From contig DUZS01000030.1 in NCBI GenBank assembly GCA_013349405.1, forward strand, positions 1 through 46,682: 46,682 bases of DNA, given 5' to 3'. The notes beneath the pieces were generated by a model. That model searched no databases. It was given only the letters and a program-made list of their open reading frames with translations, and was not told the origin of the DNA. This DNA comes from Desulfuromonadales bacterium (GTDB lineage: Bacteria; Desulfobacterota; Desulfuromonadia; Geobacterales; Pseudopelobacteraceae). The position numbers and the translations under genes were made by a program. Of this stretch, positions 24,801 through 33,071 are shown piece by piece (the stretch's first letter is position 1; the number at the start of each line of letters is the position of its first letter).

Positions 24801-27398
24801 CTGGCTGCTGCCTACAGCGTCGGCGGCCCGAGATATGACGTGAACACCGAGTTTGCCGGCGGTTTCCGCGCCGTTGTCACCATGATGAACGATAACGATA
24901 CCCGCCCGACCTTCGATAACGCCTTTGTCCGCCTGCTCAGCGCCAACCCCGAGACCCTGGCCCGACGCGGCCAGGGGAAGGTCCCGACCGATCTGGTCAC
25001 TGTAGATGGCAGCATCAACCCGGCTCATCATCTCGCCGAAGCGGAATGGTTCCGCAGCTATCTCGGTTTTAAAACCGGCGCCCTGAAAAATGGTGACATT
25101 GTGGAAATCTGGGGCAAGGGGAGCTTCTTTGACGGCAACCCGGAATTTGTCGAGCAGGAGGGGATTTACAGCCAGGGAGCAGAATTCAGGATTCTCGGCA
25201 ACGACCCGAGCCTGGCTAAACCGGCCTTCAAATCCTCGATCAGCGAGTTCTGGAATGATCAGAATAAAAACCACTACGTGCAGTTCCTGGCAAAGAAGAC
25301 CGGCGCCAGCACGGTGCAGGATCAGAACGGCCAGACGGTCACCATCAGCGACCGCACCGCCTATACCAGCTTCGCCCTCCCCGGTGCGGTCAACGACATA
25401 CTGCTGATCACCGGTATCCCGACCATGAAGAATTTCGGACTGGTCTTCCGTGGTGACACCGCTTCCGTCGCACCCGGCGGCAGCCTGCCGGCTGCAACGT
25501 CGATTAATTCCAGCGTCAACCCGACCCCGGCCGGCACCGATGCCGCCTCGGTCACCTTGACGGCTACCGCATCCACCTCCACCGGTTCCTACTTCCTGGC
25601 TCCGGTGGCCGATGCGCAGGTGGCGAGTGGTAATCCGGCTACCAACTACGGCGTCTGTGTCGGCACCAGCAAAACCTGCAACAACATCTATATCCAAAGC
25701 AGCAGCACAAGCTTCGGCAACGAGCGGGGCTGGCTGAAGTTCGATCTTTCCTCCATCCCGACCGGATCAATCATCAACAGCGCCACCCTGCAGCTCTGGA
25801 ACTGGAAATCCGCCGGCGCTTCACTGCCGGTCGAGGTGCGCAGTGCAGCGGTTGACACCTGGACCGAGTCGGGCATCACCTGGAACAGTCAGCCTGTTCC
25901 CGGCGCTGTTCTCGACACCGTGACACTTGCAGCCGGGGCCATCAACAACTGGTACAGCTGGAACGTAACCCCATTTGTTCAGGGCGAGTTCGCCGGTGAC
26001 AAGACGGTTTCCCTCATGCTGAAGCCGGTTACCGAGGGCTCGACTGACGCCACCGCGCCAAGCTACGCCTTCGACGCCAGGGAGTATGGCAGCAATGCAC
26101 CGCTGCTGTTGGTATCCACCGGCACGACGGCGGCCACCATCACCCAGGTGCAGTACTTCTACCGCTACTCCGCCAACAATACTACCTGGGGCACTTGGTC
26201 TCCTGCCGGAACGGCGACCTTTGCTCCCTACACCCTTTCATTTGCGTTCCCGAACGGTGAAGGGTATTACGAATTCTACAGCATCGCCACCGACAGCACC
26301 GGTGCGGTAACAGCAGCTCCCTCCGCCGCCCAGGCTGCGACACATTACAGCGCGACTCCGGCCTATTTCCCGATGGTCTCCATCGATAACCTCTACCAGA
26401 AGTACGACGGCTCGGCCAAAGCGGTAACCGCCATCACCATCCCGACCGCCGCCGCTGCTTCCGCCACCGTGACCTACAACGGCAGTTCCACGGCACCGAC
26501 CGCACCCGGCGTCTACACCGTGGTTGCCAACGCCACCTCCGGCAGCAACACCGGCACTGTCAACGGATTTCTGGTCATCGGCAAGGGAACCCCAACCATT
26601 GCAACAGTGCCAACCGCTTCCGCCATCACCCATGGTCAGTCTCTGGCATCATCCGTCCTGACCGGCGGCGCCGCTTCCGTTGCCGGCACCTTCGCTTTCA
26701 CATCGCCCGCTACGGTTCCTGCCGTTGGCACCGCAAACCAAAGCGTTACCTTCACCCCGTCTGACACGACCTTGTACAGCACGGTCAGCGGAACGGTCAG
26801 TGTGACCGTCACTCCGGCTGCTCCAGCCGTATCAAACTGGCCGACCGCTTCTGCAATCACCTACGGCCAGTCACTGGCAGCATCAACCCTGACCGGCGGT
26901 GTCGCATCCGTTCCCGGTACGTTCACCTTTACGACGTCAGCTGCTGTCCCCGGCGTCGGAACCGCAACTCAGGGTGTAACCTTCACCCCGACTGATGCCG
27001 TCAACTTCAGTACGGTCTCCACAACGGTCACCGTGACGGTCTACCAGGCGGGCCAGAGCATCGCCTTTCCGGTCATCACCGCCACACAACTGGGCAGCGG
27101 TCCGGTGACGCTGGTCGCCACTGCCGATTCCGGCCTGCCGGTGTCGTATACCTCCCTGACGGTCGGAGTTTGCACAGTAAGTGGTGCCACGCTCAATCTG
27201 CTGGCCACCGGAACCTGCACCATCGTCGCCGACCAGATTGGCGACGTCAGCTACACCGCCGCTCCACCCGTTGCACAGAGCTTCACCATCACCGCTGCGA
27301 CCACTGCAGCACCGGTACCCGCCCTCGGGCCGTGGGGAATCCTGATAGCCGTAGCCGGTCTTGGCGGCATCATGTTCCGCAAACGCACGGCCTGTTAA
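21900..27398 (+). CDS. Giant multidomain secreted 5'-nucleotidase with lamin-tail, DNRLRE and IPTL-CTERM-type tail
   Basis: The 1832-aa protein has a signal peptide (AFAA at about 37) and, in order: lamin-tail domain (about 38-215), Cys-paired repeats starting NGACGG (about 222-280, 360-412), an InlB-type WTG repeat (about 283-355), and a UshA-like 5'-nucleotidase (about 416-1010) with HVNDTHARL (D425, H427), DAGD, GNHD (542-545), AHIGHSG, NGHWH and GGGVRADIP. A further enzyme-associated region follows (about 1015-1190), then a DNRLRE-like domain (about 1230-1405) and MBG/Ig-like repeats (about 1490-1720). The tail VPALGPWG, hydrophobic helix, RKR matches the IPTL-CTERM signal class linked to exosortase H. 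Function: probably surface-bound nucleotide or polyphosphate-ester hydrolysis. Confidence 0.92.
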   Translation: MKPSSSITSRPGIRSLLRLTAFVFVMAFACQAFAASPDVVISQVYGGGGNTGATYKNDFIELHNNGASAVSLNGWSVQYASATGTSWAVTPLTNVTLQPGQYYLIQEAAGASTTAINLPTPDATGTIAMSGTAGKVALVTSTTALTCGATCATNAAVRDYVGFGTTANNFEGTGPTPAPSNTTAVLRAGNGCSDTDNNNVDFAAGAPTPRNSATALNACTVIVVNGACGGDNGLTLAAVAPTGLCGAGTASAITGSGHPWGWSCVGTGGGTTASCSAAIQSYTLNFASDANGTLSGTTPQSVDYGASASAVTASANGGYLFQNWTGTGGFATSTANPLTVANVTASQNITATFILASAPVNGACGSANGVSSLSVPTANFCSAGTASAVTGSGPWNWSCTGSNGGSSAGCTAPKALAISIFHVNDTHARLTPHKMAAPMHGTTNATFEDVGGAAHMAGKMLELTAANPDSLVIDAGDISEGSPIGDFSATNPITIPGFSISGCAPLSPGALSSNCGMTQFYQLLSQKLQNQRGRGMDAVVVGNHDVRDASYITNLENLQASGVPVISVNVRNMDGTPHFKPYTITTVAGKRVGILGYTTQAAEVGASLATTLQVVDCDWSAATNTLSPTTTTCHLKSYVDELRTNPKDALGNPVAPVDLVVLAAHIGHSGMVDPNPKVSPKLLVDDGVTKLPEVSVNGHWHTWAETPAWQPAELNYKTTITESGSYLTYIGELKIDAAGKFLSGYNHLLRTADITPDPQVQSFVNQLVTQFDAAAVAQNKPKAFEVVGYTNDNLLLDNEMRWWSPNEYPWAGNNPAGQWICDAMQWKAAQLFGSCDLAIETGGGVRADIPAGPVTYLQVYETFPWSDDTYVRINMTGQDILNFLKNTNMNAGFSRRLHVTSVDGVPTSILFDGAPLNMSQTYTVAINNYMFAHPPAGYTWPASSSPLTNGALVRDSLVEFMQANHATLAAAYSVGGPRYDVNTEFAGGFRAVVTMMNDNDTRPTFDNAFVRLLSANPETLARRGQGKVPTDLVTVDGSINPAHHLAEAEWFRSYLGFKTGALKNGDIVEIWGKGSFFDGNPEFVEQEGIYSQGAEFRILGNDPSLAKPAFKSSISEFWNDQNKNHYVQFLAKKTGASTVQDQNGQTVTISDRTAYTSFALPGAVNDILLITGIPTMKNFGLVFRGDTASVAPGGSLPAATSINSSVNPTPAGTDAASVTLTATASTSTGSYFLAPVADAQVASGNPATNYGVCVGTSKTCNNIYIQSSSTSFGNERGWLKFDLSSIPTGSIINSATLQLWNWKSAGASLPVEVRSAAVDTWTESGITWNSQPVPGAVLDTVTLAAGAINNWYSWNVTPFVQGEFAGDKTVSLMLKPVTEGSTDATAPSYAFDAREYGSNAPLLLVSTGTTAATITQVQYFYRYSANNTTWGTWSPAGTATFAPYTLSFAFPNGEGYYEFYSIATDSTGAVTAAPSAAQAATHYSATPAYFPMVSIDNLYQKYDGSAKAVTAITIPTAAAASATVTYNGSSTAPTAPGVYTVVANATSGSNTGTVNGFLVIGKGTPTIATVPTASAITHGQSLASSVLTGGAASVAGTFAFTSPATVPAVGTANQSVTFTPSDTTLYSTVSGTVSVTVTPAAPAVSNWPTASAITYGQSLAASTLTGGVASVPGTFTFTTSAAVPGVGTATQGVTFTPTDAVNFSTVSTTVTVTVYQAGQSIAFPVITATQLGSGPVTLVATADSGLPVSYTSLTVGVCTVSGATLNLLATGTCTIVADQIGDVSYTAAPPVAQSFTITAATTAAPVPALGPWGILIAVAGLGGIMFRKRTAC

Positions 27399-27424
27399 TA
27401 TATAGCAGCAGAAGAGCAGCACAA

Positions 27425-27459
27425 AAGTGGCCCGGAGTTTATGAGACTCCAGGCCACTT
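27425..27459 (+). terminator. Hairpin 3' of the giant nucleotidase gene
   Basis: AAGTGGCC-GGAGT pairs with ACTCC-GGCCACTT, a 13-bp stem with one bulge. Only TTCTT follows, so termination may be weak. Confidence 0.6.
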
Positions 27460-27535
27460 CTTGGCCCCAGGATGGGCAGTATTGTTACGTTGCTATTTCG
27501 CCTGTGTGCCATGTTCATGAAGAGCAACATTGTTC

Positions 27536-27565
27536 TTGACGCAGATTCGAAAGCAGCGATATATA
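27536..27565 (+). promoter_or_regulatory. Sigma-70-type promoter
   Basis: TTGACG (27536-27541) and TATATA (27560-27565) are spaced by 18 bp. Transcription would start near 27572 and give a ~180-nt leader to the gene at 27752. Confidence 0.5.
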
Positions 27566-27585
27566 GAATACAAGTTGGGTAGTCG

Positions 27586-27711
27586 GCTGACCTTATGCCG
27601 CATGCTGCAGGACGGAACCGTTGTCACTGCTTGTGTGTGCTTGAAGAGGGACCAGTGGCCCCGGGAATAATGCAGATGCACTATTGCATCCAATTTCCCG
27701 GGGTTTTTTTT
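27586..27711 (+). promoter_or_regulatory. Structured leader ending in an intrinsic terminator
   Basis: The leader contains GCTGACC (27586-27592), a small hairpin, GGACGGAACC, and a CACTG/CAGTG pair, then a strong terminator: CCCCGGGAA (27659-27667) pairs with TTCCCGGGG (27695-27703), an inner ATGCA/TGCAT stem, and eight T. The terminator ends 40 bp before the start codon, so it must be an attenuator. The 5' part loosely resembles a GEMM core but lacks the full consensus. Confidence 0.55.
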
Positions 27712-27751
27712 ATGTGCCGGCTCATTTAATAAACAATCGGGGGACATTTTT

Positions 27752-28378
27752 ATGAAGAAACAACTAACGGCACTCATTGCAGCAGCACTCCTGACCCTGT
27801 CCGCAAACAGCTCCTTTGCGGCAATTTCCTTCGCGGACAGTACACTTTTCCGGGTTATTTATGACAGTACCGGCATCCAGCAGCTTGCCAACCTCGGTTC
27901 TGTGAACAGCCTGCTGTCCGGCGGCACCAGTACGATAACGCCGGGAACCTTTTCGGCCGTCAACCCGGCCGCCCTGTCGGTCAGTTATTTTGCTCTGGAC
28001 AGGGCTACAGCCGCTCTGTGGGTAAGCGGTATCGCCGCACCGACCGCCACCGCCGGCGGCTTCACCGGCTTGACTAACGCTAGCGGCGTAGACAATAACA
28101 TAGTCCAAATGCTGGCCACCGCCGTCAGCGGCAGTACCGGCAGCAGCCTGGCCTCTCTGGCAAACGGCAGTGCATCGTCGGTGTCCCAGACGCTCTATTA
28201 TATCAACGATGCCAACAGTGCCGGAGTAGCCGGTATCGGTAAGGCGACCATCACCACCTCTGCAACCACCACTCAGATCGTACCGACCCCTCTTCCTTCT
28301 GCTATTCTATTGTTGGGCTCCGGCTTGCTTGGATTGGCGGGGGGGCGGAGAAGATGCTCAGATTCTGAAATCAGCTGA
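27752..28378 (+). CDS. PEP-CTERM-type exported protein, N-terminal module shared with 29570-33016 and 42527-43309
   Basis: The 208-aa protein has a signal peptide (SFAA), a ~150-residue domain, and a sorting tail VPTPLPSAILLLGSGLLG followed by GRRR. The domain opening (LFRVIYDSTG, then a LG-S loop, V-S-Y-F-A-L-D-R) aligns with LIRVISD...V-N-Y-Y-A-V-N-R in the dockerin protein and in the 260-aa PEP-CTERM protein, so the three form a family. Function unknown. GGGGGA lies about 10 nt before the ATG. Expression is likely controlled by the terminator-bearing leader. Confidence 0.82.
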   Translation: MKKQLTALIAAALLTLSANSSFAAISFADSTLFRVIYDSTGIQQLANLGSVNSLLSGGTSTITPGTFSAVNPAALSVSYFALDRATAALWVSGIAAPTATAGGFTGLTNASGVDNNIVQMLATAVSGSTGSSLASLANGSASSVSQTLYYINDANSAGVAGIGKATITTSATTTQIVPTPLPSAILLLGSGLLGLAGGRRRCSDSEIS

Positions 28379-28488
28379 TCAGGTTGATTCGCCCGGCAGC
28401 GCGTGAACGAAAGTCATGCGCTGTCGGGACACTCCGTTAGCCATATGAAAATTACTCCGTCTGCATCTACCACTTTGCCACGTAGAGT

Positions 28489-28668
28489 TTATGTATGTAT
28501 GGTCACCGCTAATGGTCCTGATTCCCAGGTGACTTCCGGATAGAGCGCTTTATCAAGGCGAAGATAGGTCCCGTCAACCCCTGTGGTAGCCCACCAGCAT
28601 TCATTGCCACGGTTCGGTAACTCGCAGAAAAGGTACAGATCGTCATTTTTGTCTCTGGCTAAATACAT
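28489..28668 (-). CDS. Small conserved-looking hypothetical protein
   Basis: From the ATG at 28668, which is 8 nt after AAGGAG, the product is 59 aa; an ATG two codons earlier is too close to the ribosome binding site. It begins MYLARDKNDDLYLF and has aromatic-acidic content (GNECWWATTGVDG, EVTWESGP). I recall similar small ORFs from phages and bacteria that start with M-Y-L-A-R-D-K, but cannot assign a function. No signal peptide or membrane segment. The interval 28379-28488 holds only an imperfect hairpin at about 28390-28428. Confidence 0.6.
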   Translation of the reverse strand: MYLARDKNDDLYLFCELPNRGNECWWATTGVDGTYLRLDKALYPEVTWESGPLAVTIHT

Positions 28669-28744
28669 GTGCATATCTCCTTGTGGGTTCGGTAAACATT
28701 GTGCCCTGATATAGTCAGTAATAAAGGCAATTATCATCGGTTAT

Positions 28745-28775
28745 CCCGGCAGGGCGAACGCAATTCGCCCCTACA
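28745..28775. repeat. Short REP-like hairpin
   Basis: GGGCGAA and TTCGCCC flank CGCAA; the element ends in GCCCCTACAG, the inverse of the family head GTAGGGGCG. It lies 3' of the PilZ-like gene. Confidence 0.65.
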
Positions 28776-28791
28776 GAAGGTACTCCCGATA

Positions 28792-29256
28792 TTATGCCTC
28801 AAGCATCTCTTTTTCCTGAAGACCGATATCCCTGAGTTTCGGGTCTTCCGAATTACACAATTTTTCGACAAATTCTTCCCATTCATGGCAGACAAAAGAA
28901 CATTCCTGGAGCGGAACATTAAGATTTTTACTCAGTAACTTATTGAGAAAATTCTGTTCTATGGGAACGTAGTAATAGATGCCGATGGCAACAGAACCGT
29001 CAGGTTCATCGGTGACATAAATGCACATTCCGGTTAAGGACATTTTAACAATTGACAATTTAACCTTGATAGAGTCATTTTTCCGCGGAAGGTCGCTTGG
29101 CTCTATCGACTTCGGGATTAAAACTCTCATGCCATGAGTACAAAAATTAGCAACGTTAGCTTCAGCTGAAGAATCATCTCCCCAGAAAATAGTTACTTTA
29201 CTCAGACTTTTCGGCAGTCGTTGCGTATCATACCTGGTTAAGTGGCGCTCTTTCAT
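28792..29256 (-). CDS. PilZ-like domain protein, degenerate c-di-GMP-binding motif
   Basis: The 154-aa protein begins MKERHLTRY, and N-F-C-T-H-G-M-R-V fits the second PilZ motif ([D/N]-x-S-x-x-G) with Ser replaced by Cys. Beta strands typical of PilZ follow (IKVKLSIVKM, MCIYVTDEPDGSVAIGI), and the C-terminal ~45 residues are helical and acidic. The RxxxR motif is only partly kept near the N-terminus, so c-di-GMP binding is uncertain. It could be a c-di-GMP effector or an ancestor of one. Nearby GEMM elements and a GGDEF-EAL gene make a signalling role plausible. The assignment rests on motif shape only. Confidence 0.6.
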   Translation of the reverse strand: MKERHLTRYDTQRLPKSLSKVTIFWGDDSSAEANVANFCTHGMRVLIPKSIEPSDLPRKNDSIKVKLSIVKMSLTGMCIYVTDEPDGSVAIGIYYYVPIEQNFLNKLLSKNLNVPLQECSFVCHEWEEFVEKLCNSEDPKLRDIGLQEKEMLEA

Positions 29257-29342
29257 AAATCCCCCTTATTATGGTTAGATTGATATGAGTGGCAGTGTAC
29301 CTGATTCTGCTGAAGGATGCAGTAACAGGTTGAACATCTCTG

Positions 29343-29513
29343 CTAATACCATTCCCAATCATCGTCATGCCCGTCATGAATTCTTCCACCGGAATAGTCG
29401 AAACAACAGTCACAATCAGCACCGAAATGATCCAGGCTTTCCTGAAAACAGGAATGACCGGGCAGTAGCGTGGAGATGGTTTTCTTTTCAGCAGATTTGG
29501 CGACAATGTGCAT
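29343..29513 (-). CDS. Small Cys/His/Asp-rich protein (56 aa)
   Basis: The ATG at 29513 is preceded by GAGGTGA at ideal spacing (about 4-6 nt). The 56-aa product begins MHIVAKSAEKKT and has a C-terminal half rich in Cys, His and Asp: G-A-D-C-D-C-C-F-D-Y, then I-H-D-G-H-D-D-D-W-E-W-Y. The cluster suggests metal binding. No signal peptide. It is upstream of the PilZ-like gene on the same strand (about 86 bp) and may share its transcript. I do not recognise the family. Confidence 0.5.
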   Translation of the reverse strand: MHIVAKSAEKKTISTLLPGHSCFQESLDHFGADCDCCFDYSGGRIHDGHDDDWEWY

Positions 29514-29548
29514 GGTTCACCTCGAATTATGGAGTAAATATGGCGATC

Positions 29549-29569
29549 CGGCGGATCGCCCTGATATTT
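29549..29569. other. Hairpin 3' of the dockerin protein gene
   Basis: GGCGATCC-GGATCGCC is a perfect stem abutting the stop codon of the dockerin gene on the minus strand. The transcript continues ATATTTACTCC, so a T run is missing; it resembles the short REP-like hairpins. Confidence 0.5.
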
Positions 29570-32500
29570 CTACCAGTTAAAAAGACCGATTGATTTTTGC
29601 AAAACAGCCACGGCATCAGCGATGTCGATAATGCCGTCCGGGGTTGATGTGCCGTTCACAAAAGGAGCAACATCGCCGCTGGCCAGTTCGGCAGGAGTCG
29701 CTTTTTTCAGGCCGATGGCAAACTGCAGTGCCAGCAGGGCATCAGCAACATTCACGGTGCCATCGCCGTTCAAATCGCCCTTGACAGCCGGTATGGCAAT
29801 AAATGTCGCGCTGACGGTGCAGTTGCCCAGAATTCCGGCGGTGGAAAAGCTGCTGCCGCTTATTTTCCCGCCACAGCCGCTGACGCTTGAGATCTGGTAG
29901 CCGCTGTCAGGGGTAATGGTAAAGACAGCGGTTTTACCGGCTTCGACCCCCTGGTTGACCGACGGACTGATGCTGCCATGCGGGCCGCTGACCGGGGCAA
30001 CGGTGAATTGAATCGGCGGAAGCGGGGCAAAGTTGGCCGTTATGGTTTGTGCTGCCGTTACATTTGATAGCGTCAGCGGATTGCTACTGCTGATGAAGCT
30101 GGCGCCGTCGCTCCAGTTGACAAAATAATAGCCGCTGGCCGGAACCGCCGTCACGGCTGATGCCGATGCGCCGTAATTGACCGTCTGGCTGGCGGCACCG
30201 GTCAGGGTGCCGTTACTGCCGCTAACGAAGCTGAGCGTGTAGGTATCGATGGCAAAGTTGGCAGTGATGTTCTGCGCTGCCGTGACGTTGGCGACCGTCA
30301 GCGGGTTGCTGCTGCTGGTGAGGAAACCACCCGTTCCGGTCCAGTTGACGAAGTGGTAGCCGGTGTTGGGCATTGCGCTGACGGCGGTTGCCGATGCGCC
30401 GTAGTTGACGTTCTGACTGGCAGTTCCGGAGACCGATCCGTTTATCCCGCTGCTGAAAGTTACCGTTACGGTATCAAGGGCAAAGTTGGCGGTAATGGTT
30501 TGTGCCGTAGTGACGTTGAGGAGTGTCAGCGGGTTGGCGATGGTCGTCACAAACCCTCCGCCACCGGTCCAGTTGACAAAGTGATAATGAGCTGCCGGAA
30601 CAGCAGTTACGGGTGATGCCGCCGCGCCGTAGCTGACATTCTGACTGGCGCTGCCGGTCAGCGAACCGTTGCCGCCGTTGATGAAGGTGACCGGCAGGGC
30701 ATCGATAGCAAAGTTGGCGGTTATGGTTTGTGCCGCCGTGACGTTTGACACTGTCAGCGGGTTGGCGATGGTCGTCACAAAGCCCCCGGTGCCGGTCCAG
30801 TTGACAAAGTGAAAGTTAGCTGCCGGGACAGCAGTCAATTCAGTTGTAGTTGCGCCATAGTTGATGGTCTGGCTGGTGGTGCCGGTCAGGCTGCCGTTGC
30901 CGCCGCTGGCGAAGGTAAGTGCAAAAGTTTTGATACTGAAGGTGGCATTGACCGAACAATCGGCGGTTACCGGGGCGGTGCTGTAGCTGGTGCCGGTAAG
31001 CGTTCCGCCGCAGCCGCTGACGGTGGCGATGTTGTAGCCGGTGTCAGGTTTAATCGTGATTGTCGCGCTGGCGCCATCGGAAACCGGCTGGGTTGCCGGG
31101 GCTACAGCGCCATTGATTCCGGCGCTGGCGGTTACGGTATGGTTTGTCTGGCTGAAGTTGGCGATGACGGTGCAGTGTGCCGTAATTGGATTGGTGTTGT
31201 AGGTCGTGCCGACCAGTGACCCGCCGCAGGTGCCGCTGACGCTGGCGCTGTAGCTGCCGGTCGGGGTAACCGTAAAAGATGCAGTGCCGTTGTAATTGAC
31301 GCTTTGGGCGGTCAGCGGGGTAATGCTGCCGTTGCCCGCACCGATGCCGATGCTGGGTGTGACGGTGAAGCTGTCAATCGCAAAGTTAGCGGTAATGGAT
31401 TGATCGGCGCTTACCGTGGTCACCGTCAGCGGGTTGGTGGCTGTGGTGACAAAGCCGCCGGTGCCGGTCCAGTTGACAAAATGATAGCCGATGTTTGGAA
31501 CAGCGGTGACGGCTGTTGCCGCAGCCCCGTAATTAACCGTCTGTGCCGTGGGGCCGTTGAGCGTGCCATTAGCGCCGGCGGCAAAAGTAAGGGCATAGCT
31601 GGTGATGGCGAAATTGGCGGTGATGCTCTGGTTGGCGGTTACGCCTGTTACCGTCAGTGGATTGGCGGTCGTGGTAACGAAGCCGCCAGTACCGGTCCAG
31701 TTGACGAAGTGATAGCCGGTGGCGGGAACAGCGGTGACGACTGTTGCTGAGGCGCCATAATTGACCGTTTGGCTGGCTGTGCCGGTCAGGGTGCCGTTGG
31801 CGTCGCTGGTGAAGGTGACGGTGAAGGTATCGATAGCAAAGTTGGCGGTGATCGTCTGTGCGGCGGTCACGTTGCTGACGGTCAGCGTGCTGTTTGTGCT
31901 AATAACAGTAGCGCCGCTGCCGGTCCAGTTGACGAAGTGATAGCCGATTGCCGGCACGGCAGTTACAGCGGTCGCCGCAGCGCCGGAGTTGACCGTCTGG
32001 CTGGCGCTGCCGGTAATGGTGCCGTTGCCGCCGGGGATAAAGTCGACCGTGTACGTTGTGACGGCGGGTGCTAGTGCAAACGTAGCACTCACAGTACAGT
32101 CTGCGGTGACGGGGCCGGTGGTGTAGGTGTGGCTGGTAACGGTAGAAACGGTGTTGGTATAGGCCGTGCCATTGCAGCCGGTAATTGAGGCAACGTAATA
32201 GCCGGTATTGGCATCGAAGGTAAAGCTGGAGGTGGCGTTCAATGCCACAGTCTGCGGTGTCGTGCCTGTAGTCAGGCTGCCGTTGGCTCCGGCGCTGGCA
32301 GTGACGGTGTAGGTTGGGTTGATGGTGGTAGAGCCGTCGGCGTTGGTGGTTAGATCAAGAATTTTTACGCCGGTATATTGTGCTGCCATATTACCGGGAC
32401 CAAACGACCAGACAGTCATGGCTACTGGTTTAGTCATCAGGTCGATAAGGGAAAGATTGGCACTTGATGACAATAAGCCTGTGTATCCACTGTAGCCACC

Positions 32501-33016
32501 TAGTGTTGTACTTCCGAAGGTAGAACCGAAGGAACTGGCGTTGGTATTGTTTGCAATCACCGTTGAAGTGCTGCCGGTGGCCGTAGCCAGGGTGCTGTAG
32601 TATTTGTTCACGCTGACTGGTTGCGGCGGCCCATTTAATGAGGTTATAGATAATTTGTTCTGAATCGCTGGCAATCCAGCAGTAACTGGAGCTGTTGGTG
32701 TGTCAATTCCGATGTACATGGTGCCATTGAGGGAATTGGTCCTGTTGACGGCATAGTAGTTAACTGACAGGTTACTGAGCGGGCTGGAACCGATAAAATT
32801 GGTAAAGGCGTCCCCCGCGTCCCCTTTTTTGGTATTAGTCACTCCTGCGAGCACGGTGATGTCACCCAGATCGGTAGCTATCTCCAGTGTAGAACCGGCG
32901 GTAGCGTCGGATATTACGCGGATCAGATGAACGTTCTCGAAGGCGGCAAAGGCGCTCCCGGCCAGGCTGAAGGAGAGCGCCAGTGCGGCGATGAGGGTGA
33001 CAGATTTCTTGAACAT
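29570..33016 (-). CDS. Large surface protein: N-terminal module, eleven InlB-type/Cys-pair repeats and C-terminal dockerin
   Basis: The 1148-aa protein has a signal peptide (AFAA), an N-terminal module (about 25-240) shared with the PEP-CTERM proteins at 42527-43309 and 27752-28378, then eleven repeats of ~75 residues. Seven are of the type N-Y-G-A...G-Y-H-F-V-N-W-T-G...T-A-N-F; four (repeats 1, 5, 6 and 11) have a Cys pair instead (S-G-C-G-G...C-T-V-S-A-T-F). The last ~70 residues are a type I dockerin: GDLNGDGTVNVADALLAL as first calcium loop, PDGIIDIADAVAVLQ as second. It has no sorting tail. Surface attachment through cohesin-dockerin contact is therefore likely. Its start is 323 bp from the divergent exosortase-cohesin gene. 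The Cys-pair repeats would need disulfide formation. Confidence 0.9.
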   Translation of the reverse strand: MFKKSVTLIAALALSFSLAGSAFAAFENVHLIRVISDATAGSTLEIATDLGDITVLAGVTNTKKGDAGDAFTNFIGSSPLSNLSVNYYAVNRTNSLNGTMYIGIDTPTAPVTAGLPAIQNKLSITSLNGPPQPVSVNKYYSTLATATGSTSTVIANNTNASSFGSTFGSTTLGGYSGYTGLLSSSANLSLIDLMTKPVAMTVWSFGPGNMAAQYTGVKILDLTTNADGSTTINPTYTVTASAGANGSLTTGTTPQTVALNATSSFTFDANTGYYVASITGCNGTAYTNTVSTVTSHTYTTGPVTADCTVSATFALAPAVTTYTVDFIPGGNGTITGSASQTVNSGAAATAVTAVPAIGYHFVNWTGSGATVISTNSTLTVSNVTAAQTITANFAIDTFTVTFTSDANGTLTGTASQTVNYGASATVVTAVPATGYHFVNWTGTGGFVTTTANPLTVTGVTANQSITANFAITSYALTFAAGANGTLNGPTAQTVNYGAAATAVTAVPNIGYHFVNWTGTGGFVTTATNPLTVTTVSADQSITANFAIDSFTVTPSIGIGAGNGSITPLTAQSVNYNGTASFTVTPTGSYSASVSGTCGGSLVGTTYNTNPITAHCTVIANFSQTNHTVTASAGINGAVAPATQPVSDGASATITIKPDTGYNIATVSGCGGTLTGTSYSTAPVTADCSVNATFSIKTFALTFASGGNGSLTGTTSQTINYGATTTELTAVPAANFHFVNWTGTGGFVTTIANPLTVSNVTAAQTITANFAIDALPVTFINGGNGSLTGSASQNVSYGAAASPVTAVPAAHYHFVNWTGGGGFVTTIANPLTLLNVTTAQTITANFALDTVTVTFSSGINGSVSGTASQNVNYGASATAVSAMPNTGYHFVNWTGTGGFLTSSSNPLTVANVTAAQNITANFAIDTYTLSFVSGSNGTLTGAASQTVNYGASASAVTAVPASGYYFVNWSDGASFISSSNPLTLSNVTAAQTITANFAPLPPIQFTVAPVSGPHGSISPSVNQGVEAGKTAVFTITPDSGYQISSVSGCGGKISGSSFSTAGILGNCTVSATFIAIPAVKGDLNGDGTVNVADALLALQFAIGLKKATPAELASGDVAPFVNGTSTPDGIIDIADAVAVLQKSIGLFNW

Positions 33017-33071
33017 AGTGACGATTCTCCTGCTATAGAGTGTATGGAGCTGATCTGAAATCCAGGCTGCG

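Noticed and set aside
29228-29506. 92-codon minus-strand frame starting with TTG
   Set aside because: It overlaps the PilZ-like gene start, uses a TTG without ribosome binding site, and competes with the 56-aa frame at 29343-29513 that has a strong site.
29622-32074. Plus-strand frames of 87-148 codons opposite the dockerin protein
   Set aside because: They repeat with the period of the InlB-type repeats and have Gly/Asp/Arg-rich composition typical of antisense frames; no ribosome binding sites.
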